The position numbers were made by a program, and so were the translations under genes. This document shows positions 24,126 through 37,350 of a stretch of DNA of 64,000 nucleotides, one piece after another. A model generated the notes under the pieces. It was given only the letters and a program-made list of their open reading frames with translations. It had not been told where the DNA came from and searched no databases. This DNA comes from Sapria himalayana (taxonomy: Eukaryota > Streptophyta > Magnoliopsida > Malpighiales > Rafflesiaceae), in contig JAREIK010008056.1 of assembly GCA_029783825.1 (NCBI GenBank), positions 124,001 through 188,000 of the forward strand, in the 5' to 3' direction. Positions within the stretch are counted from its first letter, which is position 1, and every line of letters begins with the position of its first letter.

Positions 24126-24922
24126 GATAGATAAAAACATAGATAGTTAGATTGATAGACATATAGATAGAAAAATAGATAGAATGATAGATAGATAGAC
24201 ACATGGATAGATAGATTTACAGATAGACAGATAGATCGATAGATAGACAACTAGATATATAGATCGATAGATAGATAGGTATATAGAAAATTAGAAGGAA
24301 AGATAAAGAGACAATTAGATAGATAGATAGATATATAGATAGATCGATAGATAGAGGGATAGACAGAGATATAGATAGAGAGATAGACAGATAGATATAC
24401 AGATAAATACACAGATGGATAGGTATAAATATAGACAGAAAGATAGAAGATAGATTGATTGATTGATAAACATACTGATAGATAGATAGATAGACAAATA
24501 GATAGATATGTAGATAGATAGATAGATAGAGAGATAAATAGATAGATTGACAAATAGATTGACAAATAGATTGACAAATAGATTGATAATCAGATAGATA
24601 AATAGGCAGATATATATATATACTAATTATTAGATCGATTATTATAAAGATAAATAGATATATAGAATGATATATAGATAGATAGACAGATATATAGAAT
24701 GATATATAGATAGATAGACAGATAGATAGATAGATACACAGATATATATATATACATAAAGAGAAATAGATAGATATACAAATAGATTAATAGATATGCA
24801 GATAGATAGATAGACAAATATATAGACAAATAGATAGAAAGATATATTGTTAGACATAAACATAGAAGATAGATAAACAAATAGATAGACAAATGGTTAA
24901 AGAGATAGTTATACAGAAAGAT

Positions 24923-24959
<37 letters not shown>

Positions 24960-26564
24960 AAAAAATATAGAGACAGATAAATAAATAGATAATAGATAGA
25001 TAGATATACAGATAGACAGATCGATAGATAGATAAATAGACAAAGAGATAGATAATTAGGCATAAAGATAGATAGATAGATACATAGAAAGACAGATAGT
25101 TTGAATGATATATTTATAGATAGCCAGAGAGATTGATAGTTATATAGATAAATAGATAAATAAATAGATAGATAGATAGATAAATATACATATAGATATA
25201 TTGATTTATTGATATACACATTGATAAATTTTTTTATAGATAAATTTATAGACAGATTGATTTAAAATTTGATAGATAGATTAATAGACAGATTGATTGA
25301 AAGAGTGATAAATTTATAGTTATATAGATATTTAGAGAGATAGAAAGACAACAATATAGAAAGATAGTTAGATAAATAGATTTATAGATATATAGACCAT
25401 CATATAGATAGATAGATAAATATATAGATAGATATATATATATATATATAGTTAGACGAACAAATTGATAGATAGAAAAATAGATGGAAACAAAAATAGT
25501 CCCATAGATAGATAGACAGACAAATTGATAGATATATAGATAGACAAATAGATAGAATAATTGATAGATGGATTTATAGATAGATTGTTAGACTAAATGA
25601 TAGATAGATTGATAGATAGATTTATAGAGATATAGATAAACAATTGATAGAGTAAAAGATACACAAATATATAGATAGACATATTGATAGATAGATATAT
25701 AGATTGATAGATAGACATATAGATAGATAGATAGATAGATAATTATACAAATATATAGATAGATATATAGATTGATAGATAAACAGATTGATAGACAAAT
25801 AAATAGATAGATAGATAGACAGATAGATAAATAGATAGTTTAAAGATGGATAGATAGATAGATAGATTGATAGATAGACAAATAGATAGATAGATAGATC
25901 ATCAAAAAGATAAATAAATTGTCAGACAGATTGATAGAAAAATTGATAGATAGATTGATTGACATATTAATAGATAGGTTGATAGATAGATTGATAGACA
26001 TATTGATAGATAGATAGATAAATTATAGAAAGATAAATAGACAAATAGATAAATTAGAAAATATACAAATAGAAAGATAGATAGACAAATAGATATACAG
26101 ATATATAGATTTATAGATAAATTAATAGATAAATAGATAGATATATAAATTTCTTGTTATATAGATATATATATATATCAATAGATAGCCAAATAGATTT
26201 ACAGATAGATAGATATATACATAGATAGATAAATAGATAGAAAGGTTGATAGACAAATAGAAAGATATAAAGATAGAAAGATATATATATATATAAAGAT
26301 AAATAGATGGATAAATCTATAGATAGATAGGTAGATATATAGATAGAATGTTAGTTAGATGGATAGATTGATAGATACATAACTAGACACATATATAGAC
26401 AGACAGATAGATAGATAGATATGCAAATAGATAGACATATATATAGATAGATAAATTGAAAAAAATATTGATTGATAGATTGAAAGATAGATAGATAGAT
26501 AGAGATAAAGATAGATAGATAGAAAGATAGATAGACAAATAGATAGATTGATAGATATATAAAT

Positions 26565-26598
<34 letters not shown>

Positions 26599-26916
26599 AT
26601 AGATAAAGTGATAGATAGATATATAGATATATAGATATATAGATATATAGATATATAGATATTTAGAGAGATAGAAAGACAAAAAGATAGAATGATAGTT
26701 AAATAGTTCGATAGATAGTTAGTTAGATAAATAGATAGGTATATAAATAGACAAATAGATAGATAGATAGATAGACAGATAGATTGACAGATAGATAGAT
26801 AGATAGACAAATTAATAGATAGAAAAATAGTTAGAAATAAAAATATGAAAATAGATATATAGATAGATAGACAAATTGATAGATAGATTAATAGATAGAT
26901 AGATCGATAGATATAT
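24126..26916 (+). repeat. Giant degenerate GATA array, part 2
   Basis: Same polarity as part 1, with embedded (TA)n runs near 24927-24955 and 26568-26595. It is interrupted at 26917 by the gypsy element and resumes at 34302, showing that the element landed inside the array. Confidence 0.96.
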
Positions 26917-28056
26917 TATGAAATCCCAAAAAAATGAATACTTAATTAACATAATTTGATTTCTGGGAAAATATGGGCAAAATGGTAATTTTGCAATAAA
27001 AAAAATAACTCTAAAATTTTATAGCCATAATGATAAAATGGATGTAGTTATTGAATTCGTCTTTAAAAATATAGCTACAGTGTCAAATTTCGTTAAATTC
27101 TGAGAAAATCAGAATTTGTTATATTTTTATATAATTAAATAACTATTAGAACATTAAGAAAAAAAAATTGTGTAAACAAAAGACCACACCATGTTGTTCG
27201 CACGTGGCTGTGCATGCGCTGCCAACCCGTCGACTATCCAAGTATCAACGCAAAGAAAAAAAATTAAAATTATTAATTAATAATAATAATTATAGAAAAA
27301 AAACTAGAAAACATCAAGAATCCCGAAAATGGGGTAAAGGCTAAAAAAATGTTTGGTGCTGGAGAGAGATATAGTATAAAGGAAAAAAATATTTGTAAAT
27401 TTTCGTTTAATCCTAGCAGATTATTCTGAAATTGGATTCAAATAGTACAAGAACTAATGTTACTCTACATGATGTGATCTTTACTTTGATATCAAATTTA
27501 TAAAGTTTTCATTAAATTTTCTGAAATATAGTGATTTTCTCTTATCAGAATTTCTTTCTATTTAATGGCCAAAAATAATCATTTTTTATATTTCAATTCG
27601 AATTGTTAAAAATTGTATTGAAAATGATTAATTGGTGAAAATTTTCGATATTTCGTTTATTAAAAGTTTGTGTAGGACTAATTGAATTTGGATTATAATA
27701 ATTATGTCGGAAATATCAGTTAAATTGGAAATGATATAATTGTATTTCATATGCATGCGAATATTCCATATACATGGGTGGGTGCATGATATATATATAT
27801 ATATATAAAGCTATATGGATGGTATTTAGCGAACTCGAATCGAGACAAAGTCCAGATTGAGTTGCATGGGATTTTATTTGGTACATGATTATTATAGATT
27901 TGTGAACTCGAATTGGGACAATGTCTAGACAGAGTTACGATGGTGCATATTTATCAGACTAAATCCAAGAAAATCATATTTTATACGGATAAATGTCCAA
28001 TATATTTTTCAGAAGAGGTCCATATTTTTTGGTATAATTCTAAAAAAAATAAATAA

Positions 28057-28113
<57 letters not shown>

Positions 28114-28140
28114 CATATATATACATACATACATATATAA

Positions 28141-28176
<36 letters not shown>

Positions 28177-28482
28177 GTATGTATGTATGTATAGGGAGTA
28201 ACTCTAAAGAAGTTTAGCTCTGCTGAGCTTTCCTCACTCTGTTTGTGGGACCCCTTTTCAGGTACAGGTCCAGAACAGATGACAGATCCAAATACGGGAT
28301 CGCACATGTGAAGGGAAGCCAGTTGTAACTTAAATAATATGTTGTGTATTTTCTTTATTATGCTGAGCAAATAAAATTAAAAATGAAAAAAAATGTATTG
28401 TATATTTGAGAAAATTTTATTTTATTGCTCATTGTATTGTGTGATGGAATGAATGAGACACCCTAAGAGATGGGGTGTCATA
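26917..28482 (+). repeat. 5' LTR of gypsy element
   Basis: It begins TATGAAATCCC (the other LTR begins TGTGAAATCCC) and ends GGGGTGTCATA (GGGGTGTCACA in the partner), so both ends have lost the ideal TG/CA on this side. It contains (TA)n, (CA)n and ATAC runs at about 28062-28190 that are shorter or different in the 3' copy. Confidence 0.92.
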
Positions 28483-28484
28483 GC

Positions 28485-28496
28485 TTAGTATCAGAG
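28485..28496 (+). promoter_or_regulatory. Primer-binding site (initiator tRNA-Met type)
   Basis: TTAGTATCAGAG lies two bases after the 5' LTR. It differs by one base from the usual plant TTGGTATCAGAG, complementary to the 3' end of initiator tRNA-Met, which primes minus-strand synthesis. Confidence 0.85.
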
Positions 28497-28639
28497 TTAG
28501 GTATATGATTACCTATAACTCAAAAATTGACACAAGATTCATAATGTTGTATGAAAGTTTAGATATATAAATATCTAATACTTCAGGAAAGAGAAAAACA
28601 CTAGTGTAAACAAACATAACCTTAGTGGGTCAGAAAAAT

Positions 28640-29880
28640 GTAATATTATCATCAAAATGAAAAGTCTATTATTAGTTGTCATGTGCACTAATAATAAGAA
28701 ATGATTGTGATTCTTATATTATAATTTGACTTATGAAAGATGGCATGTAGAGAATGAGAACACTAGGGACGTCCACGAAATAAGGATCAATCCCCAGCCT
28801 TCTTTGATCAGCATACTCTAATTGCAACTGTGGGTGTCGTTGTTGCAAGAGTTACACAAACTAGTGTAGCTGGAGGTTAAGAAGGATCAAGTAACCTCCA
28901 AAAGTTCAAGGCACATCATCCTCCAACATTTATGGGAAGAGGGGATCCAATGGCGTCAGATCATTGGTTTCGACAAGTTGATAAAATCTTGGATGCAATG
29001 GAAATCACTTCCAATGCTACCAAGATCCGACTAGCAACATTCCAGCTAGAGGATGTGTCCCAAATTTGTGCGATTGGATCGAGACCTCGAAAAAAATAGA
29101 GGCAATGACATCTAAAGAATTCAAAAAACTATTTATGAAAAAAATATTTTCCAACTTCGGCTAAACATGCCATGGCCCGAGAATTCCTTGAACTCAGACA
29201 AGGAAATATGATGGTGCTGGACTACGTGGCTAAAATAATAGAGTTGACACGTTTTGGGAATGATTATGTGGCTACTATTGTGGCCAATGTTCAAAAATTT
29301 AAAGATTGATTAAAATTGTCCATCCGAGGCAAGACTATGGGATTTCTTATCCAAGATATAGATTTGATGGTTAAGCCAGCTTTAGCCATCGAGCGAAAGG
29401 TTAAGGATGTACGAAATATCTGGGATATGAGTGGAAGTGCTAGTGGAAAGAGAAAGGATAATCAACATTTTTCTAGAAAGCTGCAGATACCATTTATCCC
29501 ATGATGAATTTATGGACAAGGTCGTGATTATCATGGCCAAAGCCAGACTAGGAATTCTAACCAAATTCGATAGAAAGATAGTATTTTATGTCATCAGTTT
29601 GGACATTGGAAATGGGAGTGTCCACTAAAGTAGGGATCCTAGGATTATGAGACATCACAGTCCTAGACATCTGGGAAAAATATGCTAACATAGTTTATTC
29701 CTCCTTTCTCTAGTACAGATCCAAGGAATTGGGTGCAATCTATGGGTATTCCACAAATATCACCTACTTCACAAGCATACCAGGGCGGCCAAGGCATGGG
29801 TCGAGGTCGAGGTGAGAGCTTACATACTGGGACTTGAATGACCCAAGGGCATGTCTATGCAATTACACCACAAATGGAGA
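28640..29880 (+). pseudogene. gypsy gag (capsid and zinc knuckle), decayed
   Basis: Readable capsid segments include PPTFMGRGDPMASDHWFRQV (from about 28918) and, in another frame, REFLELRQGNMMVLDYVAK. A zinc knuckle at 29580-29621 reads SILCHQFGHWKWEC; its first cysteine position is serine (AGT), so the CCHC metal site is incomplete. Frameshifts lie near 29090-29160 and before 29580, and several stops interrupt. Gag forms the particle that packages the element RNA; this copy cannot make a full one. Confidence 0.85.
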
Positions 29881-32533
29881 GGATAGATCAGTCAGTGGTA
29901 TAAGGTACTTTCTTGCTTTTTCATTTATTGAAAAGATTTCTATTTGATTTTGGTGTATCACATTTATTTATTTCTACATCATGTGTGAAAGAAATGTGAT
30001 TAATAGTTAAAAACATGGATGAGCTATTTCATGTGACTTCTCCTTTGGGGTCTAAGGTGAAAATTAGTCAGATATGTCAAGAGTGTGAGTTGAAAATCTA
30101 ATGGATTATATTCATGGCAGATTTTAGAGTCATGGACATGTCCGATTTTGATGTAATTCTTGGCATGGACTAGTTAACAGTACATCGAGTCATTATTTAT
30201 TGTGATCGTAGAAGAATTATTATCCACACACCATACGATATATGTGTTGTATTTTAGAGGGATAAGCTTGATGCTTTACCCCATACTATATATGATTCTA
30301 AATAGCATGGACAACTTATGGGTTGACTGTCTTATCTCACCCTAGAAGAAGAAGGGACATTGATTATGAATCTTTTTTGGATAATTTATGAATATGAAGA
30401 TGTTTTTCCTGATGAATTACTAGGATTACCTCCGCACAGAAATGTGGATTTTTGTATTGAGTTACATCACCCATTTTATGACTTCACATAGGATTGCACC
30501 GATTGAATTACAAGAACTCAAGGTCTAGATACAATATTTGTTGTACGAGGGTTTTATTAGACCCAGCACTTCACTTTGGGGTGCTCCAGTTTTATTTGCA
30601 AAGAAAGATAAAACCTTTCGACTATGTATTGATTATCAACACTTGAATAGCATTACAATAAAAAATCGATATCCATTACCAAGGATTGATGATTTATTTG
30701 ACCAGTTAAAAAGAGCACATGTCTTTTCAAAAATAGATCTTCGAACTGGATATCACTAGTTGTGAGTTAGGGAGGCTGATATCTCTAAGAGAGCATTTAG
30801 AACACGGTATGGGCATTTTGAGTTTACAGTAATGCCTTTCGGATTAACAAACATGCCAGCAACATTCATGGATCTTATGCATAAAATATTTTGGTCATAT
30901 TTAGATTATTTTGTTGTGATTTTTGTGAATGATATATTGATTTATTCTCAGTCCGAAGGAGTGCATGATGATCCTTTACATATTGTTCTCCAAACTTTGT
31001 GAGAACATAAGTTGTATACCAAGTTTGCTAAATGTGAATTTTAGTTAACAGAAGTAAGAATTTTGGGACATGTAGTATCAGCTATAGGTGTCTCGGTTGA
31101 CCCTGAAAAAGTCAGGGCAGTCATGAGTTGGGAAAGGCCAAAGTCAGTTTTTGAAATACGTAGTTTTTTGGGATTGGCTGGGTATTACAGAAGATTTATT
31201 GGAAATATTTCCAGGTTAGCTACTCTAATGACAAGATTGATTAGGAAGGAAGTCAAGTATGAGTGGAATGATTCATGTGAAAATACATTCCATGAATTGA
31301 AAAGGAGACTTATTTTAGTGTCTATTCTAATATTTCTGGATAGGGGGCAGAAATATATAGTGTATTGTGATGCCTCGATAGATGGATTGGGATGTGTTCT
31401 TATGAAATCTGGAAGAGTTGTAGCTTATGAATCATTAAAGAAATATATAGTGTCTATTCTAATATCTCATGTCAGTAGATAAAGGCTAAGCATAAAAGGC
31501 CTGTAGGATTCTCCAACCTTTGGAGGTAGCAGAGTAGAAATGGAAACATATCATGATGGATATTATGACTCACTTGCGAAGGACATCATGAAAACATGAT
31601 GTTGTGTGGATAATTGTGGGCTGGCTTACAAAGTCCACACATTTTTTAGCAATGCGAATGACTTTCACACGGGAGGAATTGTGTAGGTTATACATATGAG
31701 AAATTGTCCAATTACATGGAGTGCTAGTATCTATTGTATCGGATAGAGATCCTTATTTTACGGCTCATTTTTGGACAGAAAGCAATTGGAACATAGTTGT
31801 TAATGAGCACTACTTTATATCCACAAACAAATGGTCAGTTGGAAAGAACCATGCACGTTTTGGAAGATATGTTGTGAGCATTTTGTCTAGATTTCAAGGG
31901 TAGCTGGGAAGAATATCTGACTTTGGTCTAGTTTGCCTATAACAATGGTTAACAGGCAAGTATCCAAATTGCACCATATGAAGCATTGTATCTAAGGCCA
32001 TGTTGATCTCCAGTTTGTTGGGCTGAGGTGGAATACTTATCCATCACGAGTCTAGATGTGATTAGATATACCTCATAGAAAGTAGTTTTGATACGACAAC
32101 ATCTTTTTACAGCACAAAGTCGATAGAAAAGTTATGTTGATAAATGAAGATGACCTCTAAAATTTGAAGTGGGGGATTATGTTTTCTTGAAAGTGATGTC
32201 AAAAGGGGGAATAATTAGATTTGGCGAGCATGGAAAGTTATCACCAAGATATATTGGGTCTTTTGAAATACTCGAGAAGGTGGGTTTGGTTGCTTATCGA
32301 TTGGCATTACCACTACATTTATATGGTGTCTACGAGATATTTCACATATCTAAGCTTAGAAAATATATCCCTGATCCAACTCATGTAATGGATTGGGGTG
32401 AACTAGTTATTGACGTAGATGGCACATTTAAAGAAATGCCAGTGCGAATCATTGATAGTCGAGATCAAGTTTTGCGACTTGGGAATGTGAATAGATGATG
32501 CATGTTGCTTATCCTTTTTTATTTGAAAATTAA
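29881..32533 (+). pseudogene. gypsy pol (protease, RT, RNase H, integrase, chromodomain stub), decayed
   Basis: Protease: FDFGVSHLFIS near 29943 has DFG where the family has a D-S/T-G site, and VILGMD lies near 30155. Reverse transcriptase (about 30480-31080): [30 protein letters not shown], and the active-site box reads FVND (30922-30933), with Asn in place of the first catalytic Asp. RNase [14 protein letters not shown] near 31363. The zinc-binding integrase N-terminus is missing, apparently deleted near 31480-31540. The integrase core keeps MMD (31552-31560), VSDRDPYF (31736-31759) and LERT in a shifted frame. The C-terminal GKLSPRYIGSFEILEKVG block is clear. The chromodomain is nearly gone: VRIIDSRDQVLRL jumps to an end reading AYPFLFEN before TAA at 32531-32533. 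Many stops look like C-to-T or G-to-A changes. Confidence 0.9.
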
Positions 32534-32627
32534 AGTATGTATTTTAGTAATTTAATAATTATTTAACTTCAGAATTTGTTTATAAGTGCAAAGGTGTAAT
32601 TGTGAGAATTTCGGGATGAAATTTTTT

Positions 32628-32640
32628 AAGGAGGAGAGAA
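32628..32640 (+). promoter_or_regulatory. Polypurine tract of gypsy element
   Basis: AAGGAGGAGAGAA directly abuts the TG of the 3' LTR at 32641, the expected plus-strand primer position. Confidence 0.88.
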
Positions 32641-33811
32641 TGTGAAATCCCGAAAAAAAAAATAAATAAATAACTAACATAATTTGATTTCTGAAAAAAA
32701 GAGCAAAATGGTAATTTTGCAATAAGAGAAAAAAACTTGAAAATTTAAGAGCCATAATAATAAAATGGATGTCGTTATTGGATTCATCTTCGAAAATATA
32801 GCTATGGTGTCAAATTTCGTTAAATTCTGAAAAAATCAAAATTTGTTATATTTTTACTTAATTAAATAATTATTAGAATATTTAGAAAAAAAATTCACGT
32901 AATTGAAAGACCTTCCACATCATCTGCACGTGATTGTGTATGCGCGGGCGGTCTGTCCACTATCCAAGTGTCAACCCAAAGAAAAAAAATTAAAATTATT
33001 AATTAATAATAATAATTATAGAAAAAAAAAATAGAAAACATCTGGAATCCGAAAGATGAGAGAAAGGCCTAAAAAAACATTCTACACCAGAGAAAGATCT
33101 TGTACAGAGGAAAAAAAATATCCGTAAATTTTTATTTAATCATAATGGATTATTTTAAAATCAGAATGAAATAGTCCAATAACTAAAGTTACTTTACACG
33201 ACGAGATCTTCACATTGATATCAAATTTATAAATTTTTCATGAAATTTTTTGAAAGGTAGTTGTTTTCTCTTATTGAAATTTCTTTCTATTTAATGGCCA
33301 GAAATGATCATTTTTTATATTTCAATTCAAATTGTTAGAACTTTTATTGAAAATGATTATTTGATGAAAAGTTTTGGTATTTTGTTTAGTAAAAGTTAGT
33401 GCAGGGCGAATTGAATTTTGATTGTTATAATTGTGTCTGAAATATCGATTAAATTGGATATGACATAATTACATTTCATATACATGGGAACATTCCATAT
33501 ATATGGGTGGGTGCATGATATATATATATAATATAATGGTATATAGATGGTATTTAGTGAACTCGAATTGGGATAACATCCAGACTGAGTTGCGTGGGAT
33601 TTGATTTGGTACATGGTTAGTATAGATTTGTGAACTAAAATTGGGACAATGTTCAGGCATAGTTACGGTGGTGCATATTTCTCGGAGTAAATCCGAGAAA
33701 ATCATATTTTATTCGGATAAATGTCCAATATGTTTTTTGGAGGAGGTCAATATTTTTTGGGATAATTCCCAAAAAATAAATATTTTTATAGATATATATA
33801 TATACATATAT

Positions 33812-33864
<53 letters not shown>

Positions 33865-34301
33865 GGCACACTTGACTTTGGTATGTGTGAGGGAGTCGTT
33901 GGGACTCGGGAATATGAGCATATAAACATTTTATCAATAATTGCATTCATATAAACATTGTACTTGAATGAGTATTGATATATATTCATGACATTTTGCA
34001 TGCACTTAGGCAGGGAGTAACTCCGAAGAAGTTTACCTCTAATGAGCTTTGCTTACTTCGTTTGTGGGACCCCTTTTCAGTTACAGGTCCAGGACAGATG
34101 ACAGATCTACATATGGGGTTGTACATGTGAAGGGAAGCTAGTTGTGGCTTAAATAATATGTTGAGTGTTTTCTTTATTCCGTCGAGTAAATAAAATGAAA
34201 AATGAAAAAAAATGTATGGTAAATTTGAGAAAATTTTATTTTAATCCACATTGTATTGTGTGATGGAATGAATGGGACCACCTGGGAGATGGGGTGTCAC
34301 A
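32641..34301 (+). repeat. 3' LTR of gypsy element
   Basis: Begins TGTGAAATCCCG and ends GGGGTGTCACA, the canonical TG...CA form. It parallels the 5' LTR throughout (for example GCAAAATGGTAATTTTGCAA, CTATCCAAGTGTCAAC and ACAGATGACAGATC), with scattered substitutions and a (TA)n run at about 33816-33860. Confidence 0.93.
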
Positions 34302-34994
34302 TAGATAGAAAGATTGATAGACATATAGATATATAGATTGATAGACTGATTGATAGAGAGGATGATAGATAGATTAAATACAAATAGATAAATAAATTTA
34401 TAGAGTGAAAGATATAATGATTTATAGACATATAGATAGACATATAGAGAGACATATTGATAGACAGATATATAGAGAGATAGATAGACATATAGATAGA
34501 TAGACGGATAAAAAGATTATTAGACAAATAGATAGATAGATAGACAGACAGATAGTTATACAGATGAATAGACTTATAGATAGTTAGACAGATAGTTAGA
34601 CAGATAGTTAGATAGATAGATAGATAGATAGTTTGAATGATTAATTGATTGATAGATTTATAATTAGATAGATAGATAAATAGACAAATAGATAGACAGA
34701 TAGATAGTTAAATAGATAGACAGATAGATAGTTAAATAGATAGATAGATTATTAGATAGATTGATAGACAAATTAATAGATAGATAGATTGACATATTGA
34801 TAGATAGGTTGATAGATAGATAGATAGATAAATTGATAGAAATATAAATAGATGGATATATAAAAATAAAGAAAGAAATAAAGATTGATTGATAGATAGA
34901 AAAAAAGATAAATAGATATATAAAGAGATATATAGATTGATAGATAAATAGATAAACAAATAGATAGATTTAATGATTGATTGGTTGATTGATT
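34302..34994 (+). repeat. GATA array, part 3
   Basis: GATA-polarity repeats resume right after the 3' LTR and stop at the CACTA terminus. A small non-repetitive patch is absent. With parts 1 and 2 it forms one array of roughly 11 kb once insertions are removed. Confidence 0.95.
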
Positions 34995-37350
34995 CACTAC
35001 AAGAAACATCCCATATAGATAGGGACAATTCCCTAGCTAAATGAGAATTTTCCATCGCTAAATAAGATTCAGTGATAGATTAATGACGGATTGGTTCCTT
35101 ATCTAAGGTGCTGGTCGCTAAAATTTAGCTAGAGAAATTATTTCTTGCTAAAAATTTAGCGACGGAAAATCCATTGCTAAAAAAGATAAATTTTCTAACT
35201 AAATTAGCAAGCTACATTAGATTTTCCATCCCTAAACAAAAATAACGATGGAATATTTCCCAAGCTAATGTTCTAGTAGCTAAATTTTATGGAAGGAAAT
35301 AGTTCCTAGCTAAAAAAATTTATCGACAGAAATAGCTATTGCTAAAATGAAGATTTCCCTTGCTAAATTAGCATGGGAATTTTCCCTAGCTAATTTAGCA
35401 ATGGATTTTTCCCTTACTAATTTAGCAAATGATTTTTCCCTAGCTATTTTAATTTCAAAACTTTTTTCATAATTTATTTATTTTAAAATTTTTTAATTAA
35501 ATAATTTAATATTTATATATCAAATTGAATATAAAATGAAACTATAAATAATTTATAATAAACAAAAAAATAAAATCATTTAATAACTTATTCTAATTCA
35601 ATATTTTACAAAAAACTAACAAAATTATATTACATCTTATTCATCAATGTATCTACCGACAATGAATAAAGTATAATATATCCATTCATTGATGTTGTTT
35701 TCTTTCCATCTGCTTCTCTGATCATCATTTTCTACTATGAAAAAGCTATCTGAGTCACTGCACGTAATGTCTAGTGAAAAATCCCATCACTTATATAAGC
35801 TTTGCATGAGGAACAATGCAGTATCATATCTGTAAGAAATTTAAACCACTCAGTCAATTTAAAATAAAAAAAATTTATGTTTTGATAAATATATAATTCT
35901 GCAGTATATATGTAAATATATACTAGCATTTTACTCGTACATATATTACTACAATTTATGTACATAAAAACTACAGTATTATGTGTACATATATACTGAG
36001 TACAAATATACGCAGTATATACGTACATAAAATACTACAGTATTATATGTACGTATATATTGACTTTATTTGTACGTATATAACACATTTGTTGATTTTG
36101 CTATTGCTCCTGCTACTGATGCCGCTCCTGTCATTGCTGTCATCACCGCCGCCCCCGCCGCTACTTCCAATGCCACTACTACTCCTCTGCTATCGCCGTT
36201 GCCTCTACTGTCGCCACTACCACCGATGTCGCCGCCGCTGTCATTGTTGCCGTTGTTGGTCGCTGTAGTGGTTGCCACCGATGCCGCCACTGCCACCACT
36301 GGCTGCTGCTGTGGCTGCCGCTGATGCCCCCACTACTGGTGTTGTCGCTACATTCCGCGGTTGTCTCTGCAGCCGCTATCACCATTGTTGCGGCTACTAC
36401 CACGGCTGCTGCCACTGCAGCCACAACAGCTGCCACTACCATCGCCGCTGCCTCAACCATTGCTTCTGGTGCCGCCGCTACTACTATCTCTGTTGCCACT
36501 ACTCTCGCCACACCCACTGATGCCGATGTCGCCGCTTCTGCCACCGTAGCTTTCGCTTCCGCCGCCATAGCTACCACCGCTGCTGTCACTGCTGTGGCTG
36601 TTGCCGCAGGCACTACTATTGTTGTTGATAATAGGCTTTTACATACATATAATAGGCTAAAACTCAACCCAAAAAATTCGGATACATATAGACATATTCA
36701 TAGATTTATAAAAATAGTTATTATAGACATGAACAAACACAAATTAAAGTTGATTTTCATTTAGCTTCAACAAAAACTTAATTAAATAATTTAATATTTT
36801 TAATTTAAATTGAATAAAAACAGAAACTATAAATAAAAATTTTAAATTAAACAAAAAAAATTCATTTAATAACTTATTCTAATACAATATTTTAAATAAC
36901 TAAAAGAAAAAAAAATAACAAACTTATATTATATCTTATTAATCAATGTATCTACCGACAATGCATAAAGTATAATCTATCCATACATAGACGCTGATTT
37001 CTCTATCTCTGCTCCTCCGATCACCAACTTTCTGCTTCAAAAAAGTTGTCCAAGTCACGGTGCATCATGTCTATTTGAAAATCCCTTCACTTATACAAGC
37101 TTCATATGGAAAATAATGTTGTACCATATCTATAAGAAATTTAAACCACTCAATCAAATCAAAATAAATAAAAAAACTATGTTTTGATAAATATATATAT
37201 ATTACAGCAGTAAATATGTACATATATTCTAGCATTTCACTCGTATATATATTACTACAGTATATGTACATAAAAACTACAGTATTGCGTGTACATATAT
37301 ACTGAGTACATATATACTCCGTATATATGTACATAAAATACTACAGTAAT
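34995..37350 (-). mobile_element. CACTA (En/Spm)-type transposon remnant, clear terminus at 34995
   Basis: CACTACAAGAAAC at 34995-35007 is the classic CACTA terminal repeat. Many short subterminal motifs follow (GCTAAATTAGCA, TTTTCCCTAGCTAA, TTTAGCGACGG) to about 35455. Then come two copies of the body segment in reverse orientation (about 35905-35565 and 37195-36835), each beside palindromic GTATATATGTAC units. The two copies are separated by a GC-rich trinucleotide block. No transposase is readable and no opposite terminus with this orientation was found, so the element is truncated or non-autonomous. It matches the remnant at 12905-14930, inverted. Confidence 0.8.
36090..36632. repeat. GC-rich degenerate trinucleotide block (GCC/GCT/ACC/ACT)
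   Basis: About 540 bp with 3-bp periodicity, built mainly of GCC, GCT, ACT, ACC, GTC and ATC triplets. It is open in several frames on both strands: Ala/Thr-rich at 36324-36764 on plus, Ala/Val-rich at 36667-36179 on minus, and Pro/Leu-rich in another plus frame. Openness in many frames is a consequence of the RYY-type triplets lacking stops, so I do not call a protein. It is sharply GC-rich against AT-rich flanks within the CACTA remnant. Confidence 0.85.

Larger units (their letters stand above)
26917..34301 (+). mobile_element. Nearly complete but dead Ty3/gypsy chromovirus (LTR to LTR)
   Basis: Two direct LTRs (26917-28482 and 32641-34301) enclose a primer-binding site, gag, protease, reverse transcriptase, RNase H, integrase and a chromodomain remnant, in the order of Ty3/gypsy. 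Flanking GATA DNA on both sides gives possible 5-bp target copies TATAT and TAGAT (4 of 5 match). The LTRs differ at many positions by eye, so the insertion is old. All coding parts carry stops and frameshifts. It belongs to the same broad clade as the copy at 1-1880, but the LTR starts differ (TGTGAAATCCC against TGTTACGCCCC), so they are different families. Confidence 0.93.

Noticed and set aside
16271..26916. Dozens of long Tyr/Leu/Ser/Ile-rich open frames, some over 200 codons, resembling membrane proteins
   Set aside because: They are the GATA repeat read backwards, which yields YLSI-type repeats and few stops. They overlap in several frames and have no other protein feature.
36179..36764. 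Ala/Thr/Val-rich 146- and 162-codon frames on both strands
   Set aside because: Stop-free triplet repeat explains openness on both strands and in other phases. No domain or codon bias favours one.
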